Assembly (NCBI GenBank): GCA_964604705.1
Contig: CAZSAP010000005.1
Coordinates: 62,001 to 126,000 of the forward strand
Direction: 5' to 3'
Source of the DNA: JAAXVQ01 sp964604705
GTDB lineage: Bacteria; Oederibacteriota; JAAXVQ01
DNA length: 64,000 nucleotides
Numbering within the stretch: position 1 is the first letter of the stretch; each line of letters begins with the position of its first letter. The translations under genes and the position numbers were made by a program. Below the pieces are notes generated by a model. That model ran no database searches. It was not told where the DNA came from and saw only the letters and a list, made by a program, of their open reading frames with translations. Shown here in pieces: positions 16,500 to 26,111 of the stretch.

Positions 16500-17153
16500 A
16501 TGGAAAGTCGAGAAAAGATATTGAAGGCAGCGCTAGAGGTTTTTGCGGAAAAAGGTAAGCATGGTGCACGCATGGAAGAAATTGCCACACGTGCCCGAGT
16601 CAACAAAGCAATGTTGTATTATTTTTATACATCAAAAGAAAATTTATACAAAGAAGTTTTATCTCTATCTTTGTACGACATTTGCAAAAACATTTACGAT
16701 GCAATCTATAAAATTAACCAGACTGGGATGGACCGGGTAGAGAGCGTATGCATGGTTGTCCAAAAACATTTTGAGGCGTATCGCCAAAATATTGAAGGTA
16801 CAAAAATAGTGCTTGAAGCCTTTGTGCATGAACCTGAGGAAATAAAAAAGGCCATTGCCAATATTCGTTCCGATAGTTTTAAAGGTGATGCTGGGGTTAT
16901 TCGTCCGCAGCAAATGATTGAGTTTTTTGAAATTGGAATCCAAGAAAAAGTGTTTCGTGCAATAGATGTGCGTCAGATATTTATTAGCATTATGGGGATG
17001 AATCTCATCTATTTCATGGCGCGTCCGATTGCCCAAGCCCTCTTGGGATTGGATGTAAACGATGAACATCGGTTTTTAGAAGAACGGCAAAAAAGTATTT
17101 CGGATTTATTACTCAACGGGATCTTGGCGAAAGAGGTGGGGCAACATGTTTAA
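16500..17153 (+). CDS. TetR family transcriptional regulator
   Basis: 217 residues from ATG 16500 (GAGAGGGA upstream). The N-terminal 60 residues form the TetR helix-turn-helix: ILKAALEVFAEKGKHGARME, then VNKAMLYYFYTSKENLYKEV. The rest is a helical ligand and dimer domain with no recognised specificity. It overlaps the TolC-like gene by eight bases and is first in the efflux operon, so it probably represses its own operon from the inverted repeat at 16437-16470 until a pump substrate binds. Confidence 0.9.
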   Translation: MESREKILKAALEVFAEKGKHGARMEEIATRARVNKAMLYYFYTSKENLYKEVLSLSLYDICKNIYDAIYKINQTGMDRVESVCMVVQKHFEAYRQNIEGTKIVLEAFVHEPEEIKKAIANIRSDSFKGDAGVIRPQQMIEFFEIGIQEKVFRAIDVRQIFISIMGMNLIYFMARPIAQALLGLDVNDEHRFLEERQKSISDLLLNGILAKEVGQHV

Positions 17154-18603
17154 ACTGAAATGTTTTATAATAGGTTTGGGAGTGTTGTTAACCAGCTTGA
17201 ATGGATATACTTGGGCGGAATCATTAAGCGTGGACCAATATTTGACACAAGTGGAGGCACGTAATCCGGAAATTCGTGCTGTGGATCAAGGATTTGATGC
17301 TATGGGATTAAAGATCCTGGAACTTGATATGGTGTATTCACCGTTTCTAAGCGGAGCGTACACTTATATGGATGACAAATCAGGATCGGGCTTTGGGTCA
17401 ACGCTTCAAATGGACGAAATGAAGGCGTCACAATGGTCCTTAGGTCTTTCTAAAAAGTTTTCCACTGGCACCTCGGTTTCGGCGGGATACTCCAGCACCA
17501 ATTCGATTATTAATTTATCACAAGCAATAAATCTTGGAGCGGGTCCTACCACCAATTTTGACGGATATGAAATTAAACCCGTGATTCGGTTGGATCAATC
17601 GTTGTTGCGGGATTTAGGGTATGGTTTGACACAGGTGGGAATTGATAAGGCCAAAGCCGGTGTGCGAGCTGCGCAATACATGCAGCTTTTTAAGCGGCAA
17701 CAAATTTTATTAAACGCTCGGATGACCTATTGGAATCTAGTCTTAGCAAAGGAAGTTGTCGCGTTTCGTAAAATTTCTTTAGAACGGACCCAGAAACTGA
17801 TGCAATGGAACCAAACGCGCGTTGGATTGGATCTCGCGGATTCAGGAGACTTTTTACAGGCACAGGCGGCATTCAAATCACGTCAATTGACGTTGCAAAT
17901 GGCAGACGAAGATGTCTTGAAAGCTGAACGTGCATTCAATGAATTAATGGGTACAACCTTGAATGCGGTTGCTGTAAATCTAGATTCGCTGGTAGATCAT
18001 GTGAACAAATATGCGGATGTACCAGTGTTGATTCGTACTGGAGAACGTGCGGATGTTTTGTCGGCTCGATCGGCTTACGCCAGCAGTGAATTTGCGGACA
18101 AGGAAACATATTTGCGTTCGCTGCCGGAACTTTCGGTCTCAGCCAGTTATTCCTTACATGGATTGGCTTTGCAATCTCAAGCTGCGATGGATCAAGTGAC
18201 CCATTCGGACAAACCGACCTATATGATTACCTTGTCCGGTGTGGTTCCGCTAGATTACTGGACCCTGGAAAAGGTTCGGGATGGGTACCGACGTGATTAT
18301 GAAGCAGCCAAAATGCAGTTAGCGAAAGCCGAACTGACCGCGGCCAACAATTGGGCCAATTTATCGCGAACCTGGCAAGATGTAAAATCACGAATTGCCC
18401 TGGCACAAGAAGTGAAAACCATACAAGAAAAACGTTTGCTTAATGAACAAAAACGGTTTCAAAGAGGTCGCTCTACAACGTTTCAGGTTTTAACTGCGGA
18501 AAATGATCTGGATGAGGCGACTTTAAATGTATATCGATTGGTATTTGAAGAATTGATTACGGCAGCACAAGCAGCGCTATTTAATACGCAATCATTACAG
18601 TAG
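17146..18603 (+). CDS. TolC-like outer membrane efflux protein
   Basis: 485 residues with signal peptide (MFKLKCFIIGLGVLLTSLNG...TWA). Two repeats of long coiled-coil helices are seen: ARMTYWNLVLAKEVVAFRKI...LQAQAAFKSRQLTLQ and, in the second half, YEAAKMQLAKAELTAANNWA...VLTAENDLDEA, with the GRSTTFQVLTAENDL pattern common to TolC family members. The protein would form a trimeric outer-membrane channel with a periplasmic tunnel. It starts inside the end of tetR and is followed after 12 bases by the RND permease, so both belong to one export system. It could also serve the type I secretion system at the window end, which lacks its own channel gene here. Confidence 0.88.
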   Translation: MFKLKCFIIGLGVLLTSLNGYTWAESLSVDQYLTQVEARNPEIRAVDQGFDAMGLKILELDMVYSPFLSGAYTYMDDKSGSGFGSTLQMDEMKASQWSLGLSKKFSTGTSVSAGYSSTNSIINLSQAINLGAGPTTNFDGYEIKPVIRLDQSLLRDLGYGLTQVGIDKAKAGVRAAQYMQLFKRQQILLNARMTYWNLVLAKEVVAFRKISLERTQKLMQWNQTRVGLDLADSGDFLQAQAAFKSRQLTLQMADEDVLKAERAFNELMGTTLNAVAVNLDSLVDHVNKYADVPVLIRTGERADVLSARSAYASSEFADKETYLRSLPELSVSASYSLHGLALQSQAAMDQVTHSDKPTYMITLSGVVPLDYWTLEKVRDGYRRDYEAAKMQLAKAELTAANNWANLSRTWQDVKSRIALAQEVKTIQEKRLLNEQKRFQRGRSTTFQVLTAENDLDEATLNVYRLVFEELITAAQAALFNTQSLQ

Positions 18604-18615
18604 GGAGGCAGTATC

Positions 18616-21600
18616 ATGAATTTAGCAAGTTTATCCATTAAACGCCCAACGTTTGTTACCGCAATATTGGTGATCATGCTTTTGGTCGGTTTTTTATTTA
18701 TGAACCGAATGAGCGTGGACATGTTTCCGGATGTTAATTTCCCTTTTATCACAGTGACCACGATTTATCCTGGTGCAGGTCCAAAAGAGGTGGAAACCCT
18801 TATTTCAAAAGTGTTGGAAGAACAAATTGCTTCTATCGCTGGTTTGAAAAATGTGACCTCAATTAGTCAAGATGGTGTATCTACAGTTTGGGGCGAGTTT
18901 TCTTTAGAAACTGATCCGAAGTATGCTGAACAACAGATTAAAGATAAAGTAGCCCAAGTACGTAATCGTTTTCCGAATGATGCAAAGGAACCCATTATTC
19001 GGCGTTACGATCCAGCCGATCGTCCTGTAGTGATGATGAGTTTGACGGCCGATCTAACAGGTGAAGAGTTGTATGACTTAGCAGATAATATGGTGAGAAA
19101 TACATTTGAACAAGTACCAAATGTAAGTAGTGTAGAAATTGTTGGCGGTACCAAACGTGAAATACATGCGGATTTAGATCTAAATAGACTTAAAGAATAC
19201 GAAGTAAGTGTGTCACAAGTTGTGGGCCGCGTTGGAGCTAACAGTCAGAATATTCCCGTAGGTAAAGTCTCGAAAGGCAATCACGAATTGTCTTTTCGAA
19301 GCTTGGGAGAATTAAATTACTTAAAACAAGTTCGTGATGTTGTGGTTAGTTTTTTTGGGAATGATGTTCCGGTGACTTTGGCAAAAATTGGCGATGTCAC
19401 TAGTGGTATTCAAGAAGTGAAAACCAAAGGGTACTTAAATGGTAAATCAACAGTTATAGTCAATGTGTACAAGCAATCAGGATCCAACACCGTGTTGGTA
19501 TCGGACACAGTTCAAAAAAAATTGAGTAAATTGAACGGAGATTTAAAAACATTAAAAGGCTCTCCGCATTTGCTCATGGTACAGGACTCGGCTCGAGCCA
19601 TTCGTATGAATTTGAAAGATGTTAAAGAGACAATTTTTGAAGGCATTATTCTTGCGATTATTGTTGTTTATTTTTTCCTGGGTAATTTTCGTTCTACGTT
19701 AATTACAGTAGTTGCTTTACCGAATAGTCTAATTGGTGCTTTTATTTTTATGGGTTTGGCTGGGTTTTCCATTAACATGATGACCTTGATGGCACTTTCA
19801 TTAGCGGTTGGTCTATTGATCGACGACGCGATTGTTGTTCGCGAGAATATCTTTCGACATATCGAAATGGGTGAAGAACCCAAAGTTGCTGCCCAAAAAG
19901 GTACGGATGAAGTCACCCTGGCCGTAGTCGCAACTACATTGACGGTCATCGCTGTATTTTTGCCTGTGGGATTTCTACAAGGAATGGTAGGTCAGTTCTT
20001 TAAACAGTTTGGTTTAACCATCGTGTTTGCCATGGGGATTTCACTATTTGACGCATTGACCACAGCACCTATGTTTTCTGCTTATCTTATTGGCAAGACC
20101 AAGGAAGAAGTAAAATCGGGTTTTGGTTATTGGGTTAAAGCACCTGCGCGTTGGTTTGGGAAATTCCAAGATGGTTTGGATTGGGTATATGAAAAACTCA
20201 TGCGGTTTACATTGAAATATAAGGTTTTGGTTTTAGGCTTTTCAATTTTGGTTTTTTTAGGAAGTTTGGGTTTGGTAAAAAGTATTCCGAAGACATTTAT
20301 GCCACCCAATTCATTTGGTGAATTTACTGTTCGTCTTGAAGCTAAACCAGGGGTTTCGTTAGCCCAAATGGATCAGTATGCTTTGCAAGTTGAAAATGTT
20401 TTACGTAAGGAATCTGATGTCGAGACGGTCCTGAGCACGGTAGGAAATGAAAACGGTGAAAGCAACGTTGCATCGTTGTTTGTGAAAATGGTGCCGATAA
20501 AACAACGTCATCGGGATACGGGTAAAATGCGTGAACATGTACGGGGTATTTTACAGCCTTTTGAAACACTGTTTTATTATGAAGTGAACGACATCTCTAT
20601 GGCTGGGAATGAGAAACCATTCGCGGTACTTCTAATGGGAGACGATTTAGATAAATTAGCTGTGGCGGCGAACCAAGTAATTACAAATCTCAAAAAAGTC
20701 CCTAATTTGGTTGATGTTAATTCGAATTATAAACCAGGAAAACCGGAATTTCAGTTTAAAATGAATCCGATTAAAATGGAAAAATTGGGCGTTCTTTCTG
20801 TCACTGCAGGTATGGAATTGCGGAACATGGTTGAGGGTGCTACACCTGCAAAGTTTAGGGAAAACGGACTCGAATATGACGTGCGTATCCGCCTGCGAGA
20901 AGATCAAAGAGAATTAAATAAACAGTTTGACCGTTTGTACGTTCCGAATGTGAATAATCAGTTGGTGAAATTGCGGAATATTGCAGATCCAATGCTCACG
21001 TCAGGTCCGTCGAAAATCACACGACGTAATCGAGCGCGATATGTACAAATCACTGCCAATTTGACCAGTAAAGGTGCTGTCGGAGACGTCACCGTTGCAG
21101 CTAAGAAAATGCTGAAAGATATGCAGTTGCCCACAGGAATTACATATCAATTTATTGGGGCATCTGAAGATATGGCGGATTTGTTTAAGAACATGGTTAT
21201 TGCCGCGGCTTTATCGATTATCTTCATTTATTTGGTTTTAGCAAGTTTGTATGAGTCTCTGATCATACCTTTTACAATCATGATGGCATTGCCGTTAGCC
21301 TTGGTAGGCGGATTTGCGGCGTTGTATCTCTCGGGTGAAATGCTAAACATGTTCTCGATGATTGGGTTTATCATGCTACTTGGATTGGTGACTAAAAATT
21401 CGATTCTTCTAGTGGATTATACACAACGTTTGTCAAGGAAAGGCTTGTCCATCAATGAAGCTTTGATAAAAGCCGGACTCACTCGTTTACGTCCGATTTT
21501 AATGACGACTTTTGCTCTGATCGCCGGCATGCTTCCGCTGGCTTTGGGTTTATCTGAAACCGGTGCGTTTCGCAAAAGCATGGGTATTACCATTATTGGT

Positions 21601-21738
21601 GGGTTGATTAGTTCCACTGTGTTAACCCTTGTGGTCATCCCGGCAGTATATGGATATATGGAAACGATCCGTATATGGACACGTAAATTGTTGCGACGTC
21701 CAGCAATGCGTGAAATTGATCATGATGTAGTCGAATAA
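18616..21738 (+). CDS. RND (AcrB/MexB-type) efflux permease
   Basis: 1040 residues, standard size. The first membrane helix is preceded by MNLASLSIKRPTFVTAIL. The proton-relay Asp pair is in GLLIDDAIVVRENIFRH (near residue 402) and the relay Lys in GLVTKNSILLVDYTQRL (near 926). Two large periplasmic loops and 12 membrane helices can be followed. The protein would drive drug or envelope-compound export by proton antiport as a trimer. The usual partner, a periplasmic adaptor (membrane-fusion) protein, is not encoded between TetR and the terminator. Substrate unknown. Confidence 0.94.
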   Translation: MNLASLSIKRPTFVTAILVIMLLVGFLFMNRMSVDMFPDVNFPFITVTTIYPGAGPKEVETLISKVLEEQIASIAGLKNVTSISQDGVSTVWGEFSLETDPKYAEQQIKDKVAQVRNRFPNDAKEPIIRRYDPADRPVVMMSLTADLTGEELYDLADNMVRNTFEQVPNVSSVEIVGGTKREIHADLDLNRLKEYEVSVSQVVGRVGANSQNIPVGKVSKGNHELSFRSLGELNYLKQVRDVVVSFFGNDVPVTLAKIGDVTSGIQEVKTKGYLNGKSTVIVNVYKQSGSNTVLVSDTVQKKLSKLNGDLKTLKGSPHLLMVQDSARAIRMNLKDVKETIFEGIILAIIVVYFFLGNFRSTLITVVALPNSLIGAFIFMGLAGFSINMMTLMALSLAVGLLIDDAIVVRENIFRHIEMGEEPKVAAQKGTDEVTLAVVATTLTVIAVFLPVGFLQGMVGQFFKQFGLTIVFAMGISLFDALTTAPMFSAYLIGKTKEEVKSGFGYWVKAPARWFGKFQDGLDWVYEKLMRFTLKYKVLVLGFSILVFLGSLGLVKSIPKTFMPPNSFGEFTVRLEAKPGVSLAQMDQYALQVENVLRKESDVETVLSTVGNENGESNVASLFVKMVPIKQRHRDTGKMREHVRGILQPFETLFYYEVNDISMAGNEKPFAVLLMGDDLDKLAVAANQVITNLKKVPNLVDVNSNYKPGKPEFQFKMNPIKMEKLGVLSVTAGMELRNMVEGATPAKFRENGLEYDVRIRLREDQRELNKQFDRLYVPNVNNQLVKLRNIADPMLTSGPSKITRRNRARYVQITANLTSKGAVGDVTVAAKKMLKDMQLPTGITYQFIGASEDMADLFKNMVIAAALSIIFIYLVLASLYESLIIPFTIMMALPLALVGGFAALYLSGEMLNMFSMIGFIMLLGLVTKNSILLVDYTQRLSRKGLSINEALIKAGLTRLRPILMTTFALIAGMLPLALGLSETGAFRKSMGITIIGGLISSTVLTLVVIPAVYGYMETIRIWTRKLLRRPAMREIDHDVVE

Positions 21739-21755
21739 TATCGGATTTGGTGTTG

Positions 21756-21788
21756 AACCCCGTGGTGAAAACACCACGGGGTTTTTTT
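21756..21788 (+). terminator. Strong terminator of the efflux operon
   Basis: AACCCCGTGGTG (21756-21767), loop AAAA, CACCACGGGGTT (21772-21783), continuing as a run of T to 21788. Confidence 0.95.
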
Positions 21789-21803
21789 ATTGTATGGCTT
21801 CGA

Positions 21804-21832
21804 TTGACACCGTTAAGAAATACCGTTAAAAT
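21804..21832 (+). promoter_or_regulatory. Promoter of the 21947-24975 operon
   Basis: TTGACA (21804-21809), 17-base spacer, TAAAAT (21827-21832), right after the efflux terminator. Confidence 0.75.
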
Positions 21833-21946
21833 ATAAAGGTATTTTTATATTGTTTGAATGTGTGGCACATTTGAGTATTCGCGTGCGGTTACCTATTTGG
21901 CGCTATGGGGAATCCCACAGAGTTACTTCTGTATAAGGAGTTATCG

Positions 21947-23068
21947 ATGCGGCAAAGTGAAAAAATAGGTGTTATTGTAGGCGTGCTGTTTTTTTTGTGC
22001 AGTGTGAATGTGGGGTGGGCCGCAACACAAACAGCAAAAACAACCAGTAGTGTTAAAAAAGATGAGAAAACTAAGCGTGCATCCGCACCCAATCAGAGTG
22101 TCAATAAAAAAGAACCCACCACTCCCTTTGTGAAAGAAGCTAATTGGAATTTTCAAAAGGACAACCTGAACACACTTCCGGGATTTGGGAAGGCGATTGT
22201 TGGGAATTGGAGCATTGTGGCGGAACCAGATCATCCGGCCAATAAGGTTTTAGCTCAAATGGATTACGGTAAGAAAATGTCGGTCTATTTAACCAAAGCG
22301 GGTTTTGTAAATATGGACGTTTCGTTGCGTCTTCGCACAGATATGTTTGAACAGCAAAGTCATAATTGGCAAGTGGGTATGTTTTTTCGTCATCGAGATT
22401 CACATCATTTTTATAAATTACGGGTAACTGCAGCTAATGTAGCTCTTGTATTGGTTACTCCGCCGAGTGTTTCAGCCGTGCCGTCTGCTCTCGGACGGAC
22501 AGCTACTGCTACCAGTGGAATTGCCGTTCGTGGGGAACAGCTGTTGTTTTTTTTGCCCATGGGCGTAGCCAAGGATCAGTGGCAACGTTTAGGGGTTCGA
22601 GCACGTGGGGAATTTATTACGGTTTCACTTAATGGCCGAGATGTTCAAACCTTAAGTGATTCAGGAGTCGGTTCGGGTCAAGTTGGCTTTTACACGTATA
22701 ATACGAAGGCTTATTTCGATGATGTTGTGTTGAACGCAACTCCGGTCCCGAAATTTTCCAAGGGCTTGGCGGTGGAGCCTGATCCTTTTCAAATTTTGCA
22801 AACCCAAGAGGTGATGGTGTATTACTATCTCTCGAAAGATGACAACGCAACGTTACGTGTACTCGATCCGGCAGGGCAACCCTACAATGTGTTGACCAAA
22901 GGTGGACATAGTGCGGGTTTGAATTCGGTTGTGTGGGACGGCCAAGGATTAACCAGCTTGCGTCCCACACCGGGATTGTATACGTTGGAGTTGGAAACGG
23001 CCGGAAAGACCCAAACCTACCGATTGCGTGTTAAAAACGATACCCCGGGAAAGGAAACACATCTATGA
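21947..23068 (+). CDS. Secreted jelly-roll (LamG/DUF1080-like) protein with FlgD-like end
   Basis: 373 residues from ATG 21947, with AAGGAG six bases upstream. Signal peptide up to about VGWAA, then a Lys/Thr-rich linker. Residues 70-270 have the beta-sandwich pattern of LamG/DUF1080-type domains: NWNFQKDNLNTLPGFGKAIV, VGMFFRHRDSHHFYKLRV, GEFITVSLNGRDVQ, VGFYTYNTKAYFDDVVL. The last 90 residues are a FlgD-like Ig domain with SVVWDGQGLTSLRPTPGLYT. It is therefore probably an extracytoplasmic binding protein; no catalytic residues are recognised. Its stop overlaps the start of the TPR gene (ATGA). Confidence 0.72.
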   Translation: MRQSEKIGVIVGVLFFLCSVNVGWAATQTAKTTSSVKKDEKTKRASAPNQSVNKKEPTTPFVKEANWNFQKDNLNTLPGFGKAIVGNWSIVAEPDHPANKVLAQMDYGKKMSVYLTKAGFVNMDVSLRLRTDMFEQQSHNWQVGMFFRHRDSHHFYKLRVTAANVALVLVTPPSVSAVPSALGRTATATSGIAVRGEQLLFFLPMGVAKDQWQRLGVRARGEFITVSLNGRDVQTLSDSGVGSGQVGFYTYNTKAYFDDVVLNATPVPKFSKGLAVEPDPFQILQTQEVMVYYYLSKDDNATLRVLDPAGQPYNVLTKGGHSAGLNSVVWDGQGLTSLRPTPGLYTLELETAGKTQTYRLRVKNDTPGKETHL

Positions 23069-24975
23069 CGCGCATCCGCGTTGGACTTTTTCTGGCTATT
23101 GGGATGACCCTTTTTCCATTAGGCTTGGCGCTGGGCGGGGATGGCAATCGAGTGAGTAACGATGATGCCATGGTACAAACCTATCGCAAAGCCGTGGAAG
23201 TAGATCCTTCTGATGTTTTAGCCCAGTTTAATCTCGGGTTGGCCCTTTATAAAATGGAACGATTTGATGAAGCCAAAGATGTATTGATACATGCATTGGA
23301 TATCAATAAAAAAGATGAACACGCCCATGCTCAGGTGGACGGACCTGCGAATCAAATCTTAGGGATTGTTTACTTTAACCATTTGAAAGATAACCGAAAA
23401 GCCATTGCTTGTTTTGAACGTAGTTTGAAATTGCAAGGGAAGGATGCAGATACCAGTTATGCGTTGGGGGTTGCGTATTTTCGTTTGAAAGAATATGAAC
23501 ATGCCTTACGGAATTTAGAACAGGCGGTAGAAAGCGGTCGAGTTCCGGACGCGGATTGGCATTATCAGAAAGCATTGGCACTGACAGAATTGGGGCGTGA
23601 AGCCGAGGCGCTAATAAGCTACCAAGAGGCATTGAAGCGTAAACCGGATTTTTCCGCCGTACTTGAAAACCTAGCTTTGATTTATCATCGCCAAAATAAG
23701 GATGATGAGACCATCGCGGTCTTGAGTCGGTTGATTAAAATCGAACCCATGAATTTTAATGCTAATTACATGCTTGGGATACATTATTACCGAAAAAAAA
23801 TGTACACGGAGATGGTGGCGGCTTACAATCGGGCCGTGGCTGTGAAACCAGATCTGGCGGATGCGCATTATAATTTGGGTATGGCCTATTATTATCAAAC
23901 TCGGTATGAGTTGGCGGTTGAAGAACTGAAAAAGACAGTTGAACTCAATCCCAAGGATGTGGATGCTTACAACTTGTTGGGACAAGCGCAAACTGCAGCC
24001 GTTGAAAGCTATTTGCATCAAGGCGGAACGTATTTGGCGCAAGAGAATTACAGCGATGCTTCTGCCGTGTTGCAGAAAGTCTTTGCGGTGGACCCTGGCA
24101 ACATCAAGGCCAAAGAACTGTTGGAAGAAGCAGAACGGCGAGTACGTGAGGAGTACGCCGCACATATGCGGCTGGGGGATAAGTTTGCCAATGAGAACAA
24201 ACTAGAAGATGCATATAACGAATACGAACTTGCCACTCGTTTGAAACCCACATCTCCTGAGGCATTGGAAGGGAGAAGAAAAGCCAGTCAGCAAATGGGA
24301 CAGTTGCTCAACCAGCGAATGCAAAAAGCCAAATTGGCGGAACAACAACGAGACTTTCGCGAAGCGTATGCTCAATATGAATCCGCCTTGGAATTACGGC
24401 CGGATTATGCACTGGCTAAGAAGGCTTTGGTTGACTTGAAAACATTCTTGAAATCGGAAAGTCAGCGCCAATTTAAATTGGCCGAACAATACGTCGGAAA
24501 CGAACAATTAAACGAAGCTGCGCTAGAATACAAAAGAATCTTGAAAAATGTCGAAGTTACGAAGGATGAGGTTGAACAGGAACGCGCTTTGGCCGGGTTG
24601 ACTCGAGTTAACGCGACTCGGGCGGAATTAATCGCTCAATATCTAGCTCAGGGAAAGAAGCTTATTGGTGGGAACGAGGCCAAAGCCAAAGAACTGTTTA
24701 ACCGTGTATTAAAATTGGATCCGCAACACAAACTCGCCAATGAGTATATTGTCAAATTAACCGGCGCACAGTCACAAGCCAAAGTTACGGATGAACAGAT
24801 TAAAACAACCTATTACCGTGGTGTGGATTTTTATGTCAATGGCAAGATTGAGGAGGCCATCCAAGAATGGGAAAAGGTAGTGGCCTTGGATCCGGAAAAC
24901 CAAGATGCCAAAATCAACATCACACGCGCCAAAGCGAAGTTGGCTGCAATCCGAAAATTGACTCAAGGGAATTAA
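23065..24975 (+). CDS. Periplasmic tetratricopeptide repeat protein
   Basis: 636 residues. N-terminal signal-like segment (MTRIRVGLFLAIGMTLFPLG). At least eight to ten TPR units follow, for example LAQFNLGLALYKMERFDEAK, SYALGVAYFRLKEYEHALRN, DAHYNLGMAYYYQTRYELAV and GVDFYVNGKIEEAIQEWEKV near the end. A charged coiled-coil-like part lies in the middle (KELLEEAERRVREEYAAH). Such proteins are scaffolds for envelope assemblies; partner unknown. Co-translated with the jelly-roll protein through the ATGA overlap. A membrane-protein gene follows after 116 bases. Confidence 0.85.
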   Translation: MTRIRVGLFLAIGMTLFPLGLALGGDGNRVSNDDAMVQTYRKAVEVDPSDVLAQFNLGLALYKMERFDEAKDVLIHALDINKKDEHAHAQVDGPANQILGIVYFNHLKDNRKAIACFERSLKLQGKDADTSYALGVAYFRLKEYEHALRNLEQAVESGRVPDADWHYQKALALTELGREAEALISYQEALKRKPDFSAVLENLALIYHRQNKDDETIAVLSRLIKIEPMNFNANYMLGIHYYRKKMYTEMVAAYNRAVAVKPDLADAHYNLGMAYYYQTRYELAVEELKKTVELNPKDVDAYNLLGQAQTAAVESYLHQGGTYLAQENYSDASAVLQKVFAVDPGNIKAKELLEEAERRVREEYAAHMRLGDKFANENKLEDAYNEYELATRLKPTSPEALEGRRKASQQMGQLLNQRMQKAKLAEQQRDFREAYAQYESALELRPDYALAKKALVDLKTFLKSESQRQFKLAEQYVGNEQLNEAALEYKRILKNVEVTKDEVEQERALAGLTRVNATRAELIAQYLAQGKKLIGGNEAKAKELFNRVLKLDPQHKLANEYIVKLTGAQSQAKVTDEQIKTTYYRGVDFYVNGKIEEAIQEWEKVVALDPENQDAKINITRAKAKLAAIRKLTQGN

Positions 24976-25091
24976 ATTGCACAATAGGCTGCAGAAACTA
25001 ACCTTGGAATATGGTTCGGCTTGCTCTGTTGGTTTTGCGAAATTTAAGACGGCCCCATAGGTTTGTCTGCAAGAATGCCATTGAGGCAAGT

Positions 25092-25748
25092 ATGTGGCTA
25101 GGCAAAAGGAAAACGTTGATTGTGAATCAGGTGCTTGCAGTGGTAAATTTAGGAATAGCGGGATTCTATGGTGTTACTATTCTCTGGCATATGTTTCATC
25201 CTGGGGAGAATATTGAGTACACCCGCATGCTTATGTTTGTATGCTTGGGAACCATTCCGATGGTGTTTATGCTCGCACTGTTCGGCGGCTATGATCGCTG
25301 GATGCTATGGTCTGATCAGTTGCGTGAATGGGCCAGACATGGTTTTTGGACTTTGATTGCGGTCTTGGGATTACTGCTTGTTTTATGTTTACTCCCCGTT
25401 GGATTGCTGTTGGGCGTATGGTTTGGCATGGGATTGAAATTTGGGCTCTTGTTTCTATTGTATTTTCTCCCCTTGGGAGTGCGCATGGTTACAACTTCTT
25501 CCAAGGCTTCAACAGAAGCTGCAATTATGCAAACCATACTGTATTTTACCTCTTTTTTTTTGGGGATCGGCATTACGGCTGTGGTTTCTCGTCTGCCAGG
25601 TGGTGTCACGGTATATGAACAGCATGTGCAGAAAATTTGGCCCAATTACTCCGATGCCGCCAAGGTTTTTTTTAGTGTGTCTATGTTTGCGTTGGTCAAT
25701 CAAATGTTGGAAGCCAGGCATGCGCTCATCTTTTTACTTAGGAAATGA
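25092..25748 (+). CDS. Polytopic membrane protein of unknown function
   Basis: 218 residues from ATG 25092 (GAGG five bases upstream); an in-frame ATG at 25011 would add 27 basic residues. Five or six hydrophobic helices are visible, among them VNQVLAVVNLGIAGFYGVTI, MLMFVCLGTIPMVFMLALFG, TLIAVLGLLLVLCLLPVGLL and MQTILYFTSFFLGIGITAVV. I do not recognise a family. Position after two exported proteins suggests an envelope role but gives no more. Confidence 0.65.
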   Translation: MWLGKRKTLIVNQVLAVVNLGIAGFYGVTILWHMFHPGENIEYTRMLMFVCLGTIPMVFMLALFGGYDRWMLWSDQLREWARHGFWTLIAVLGLLLVLCLLPVGLLLGVWFGMGLKFGLLFLLYFLPLGVRMVTTSSKASTEAAIMQTILYFTSFFLGIGITAVVSRLPGGVTVYEQHVQKIWPNYSDAAKVFFSVSMFALVNQMLEARHALIFLLRK

Positions 25749-26018
25749 GACTGCGAAAAAAATGCGAACCTGTGAGCGGGATTGATGGGGGAACACGAAT
25801 GACGTTGATCTTGTTCGTAGCAACAGGCTGGAGTGTTAGTAGGAGCTCGAGCGAAGATATCGATGTCCGAAACTACCCGAAGTATGCATCTGGAACTGTT
25901 GGTTGTCCCTAAGGTAACCACCACAAACGCTTGTACAGAAAACCGAGGCGAAATTAGCACTTAAGAGTTAAAAAACTAAAACGCTTTTTTCAATTGTTTT
26001 TCTCTGGGCGTATCCCGG
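25749..26018. other. Gap without recognisable gene
   Basis: No convincing coding sequence is seen. CCTGT (near 25770) and ACAGG (near 25824) could pair around an inner ACGAA/TTCGT stem, and GGTTGTCC/GGTAACC lies near 25900. The segment may hold a structured RNA but matches none that I know; no T-box motif for valS is present. Confidence 0.3.
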
Positions 26019-26047
26019 TTGACAATGCTAAAATATCCAGCTATTCA
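26019..26047 (+). promoter_or_regulatory. Promoter of valS
   Basis: Perfect -35 TTGACA (26019-26024) with a weaker -10 TATTCA (26042-26047) at 17 bases, about 65 bases before the start. Confidence 0.55.
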
Positions 26048-26111
26048 GTCTGCGGGGATATTGGTTTTCCCGAGTTTGAAAAGGTTTATTTAATTATTGT
26101 ACGAAGGAGCC

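Noticed and set aside
25700..25960. 86-codon minus-strand open frame in the gap before valS
   Set aside because: No ribosome site, odd composition, and it overlaps the end of the + strand membrane protein gene.
26048..26111. Possible T-box leader before valS
   Set aside because: No T-box consensus or specifier hairpin is present; the promoter at 26019 leaves only a short leader. The pheS start shows none either.
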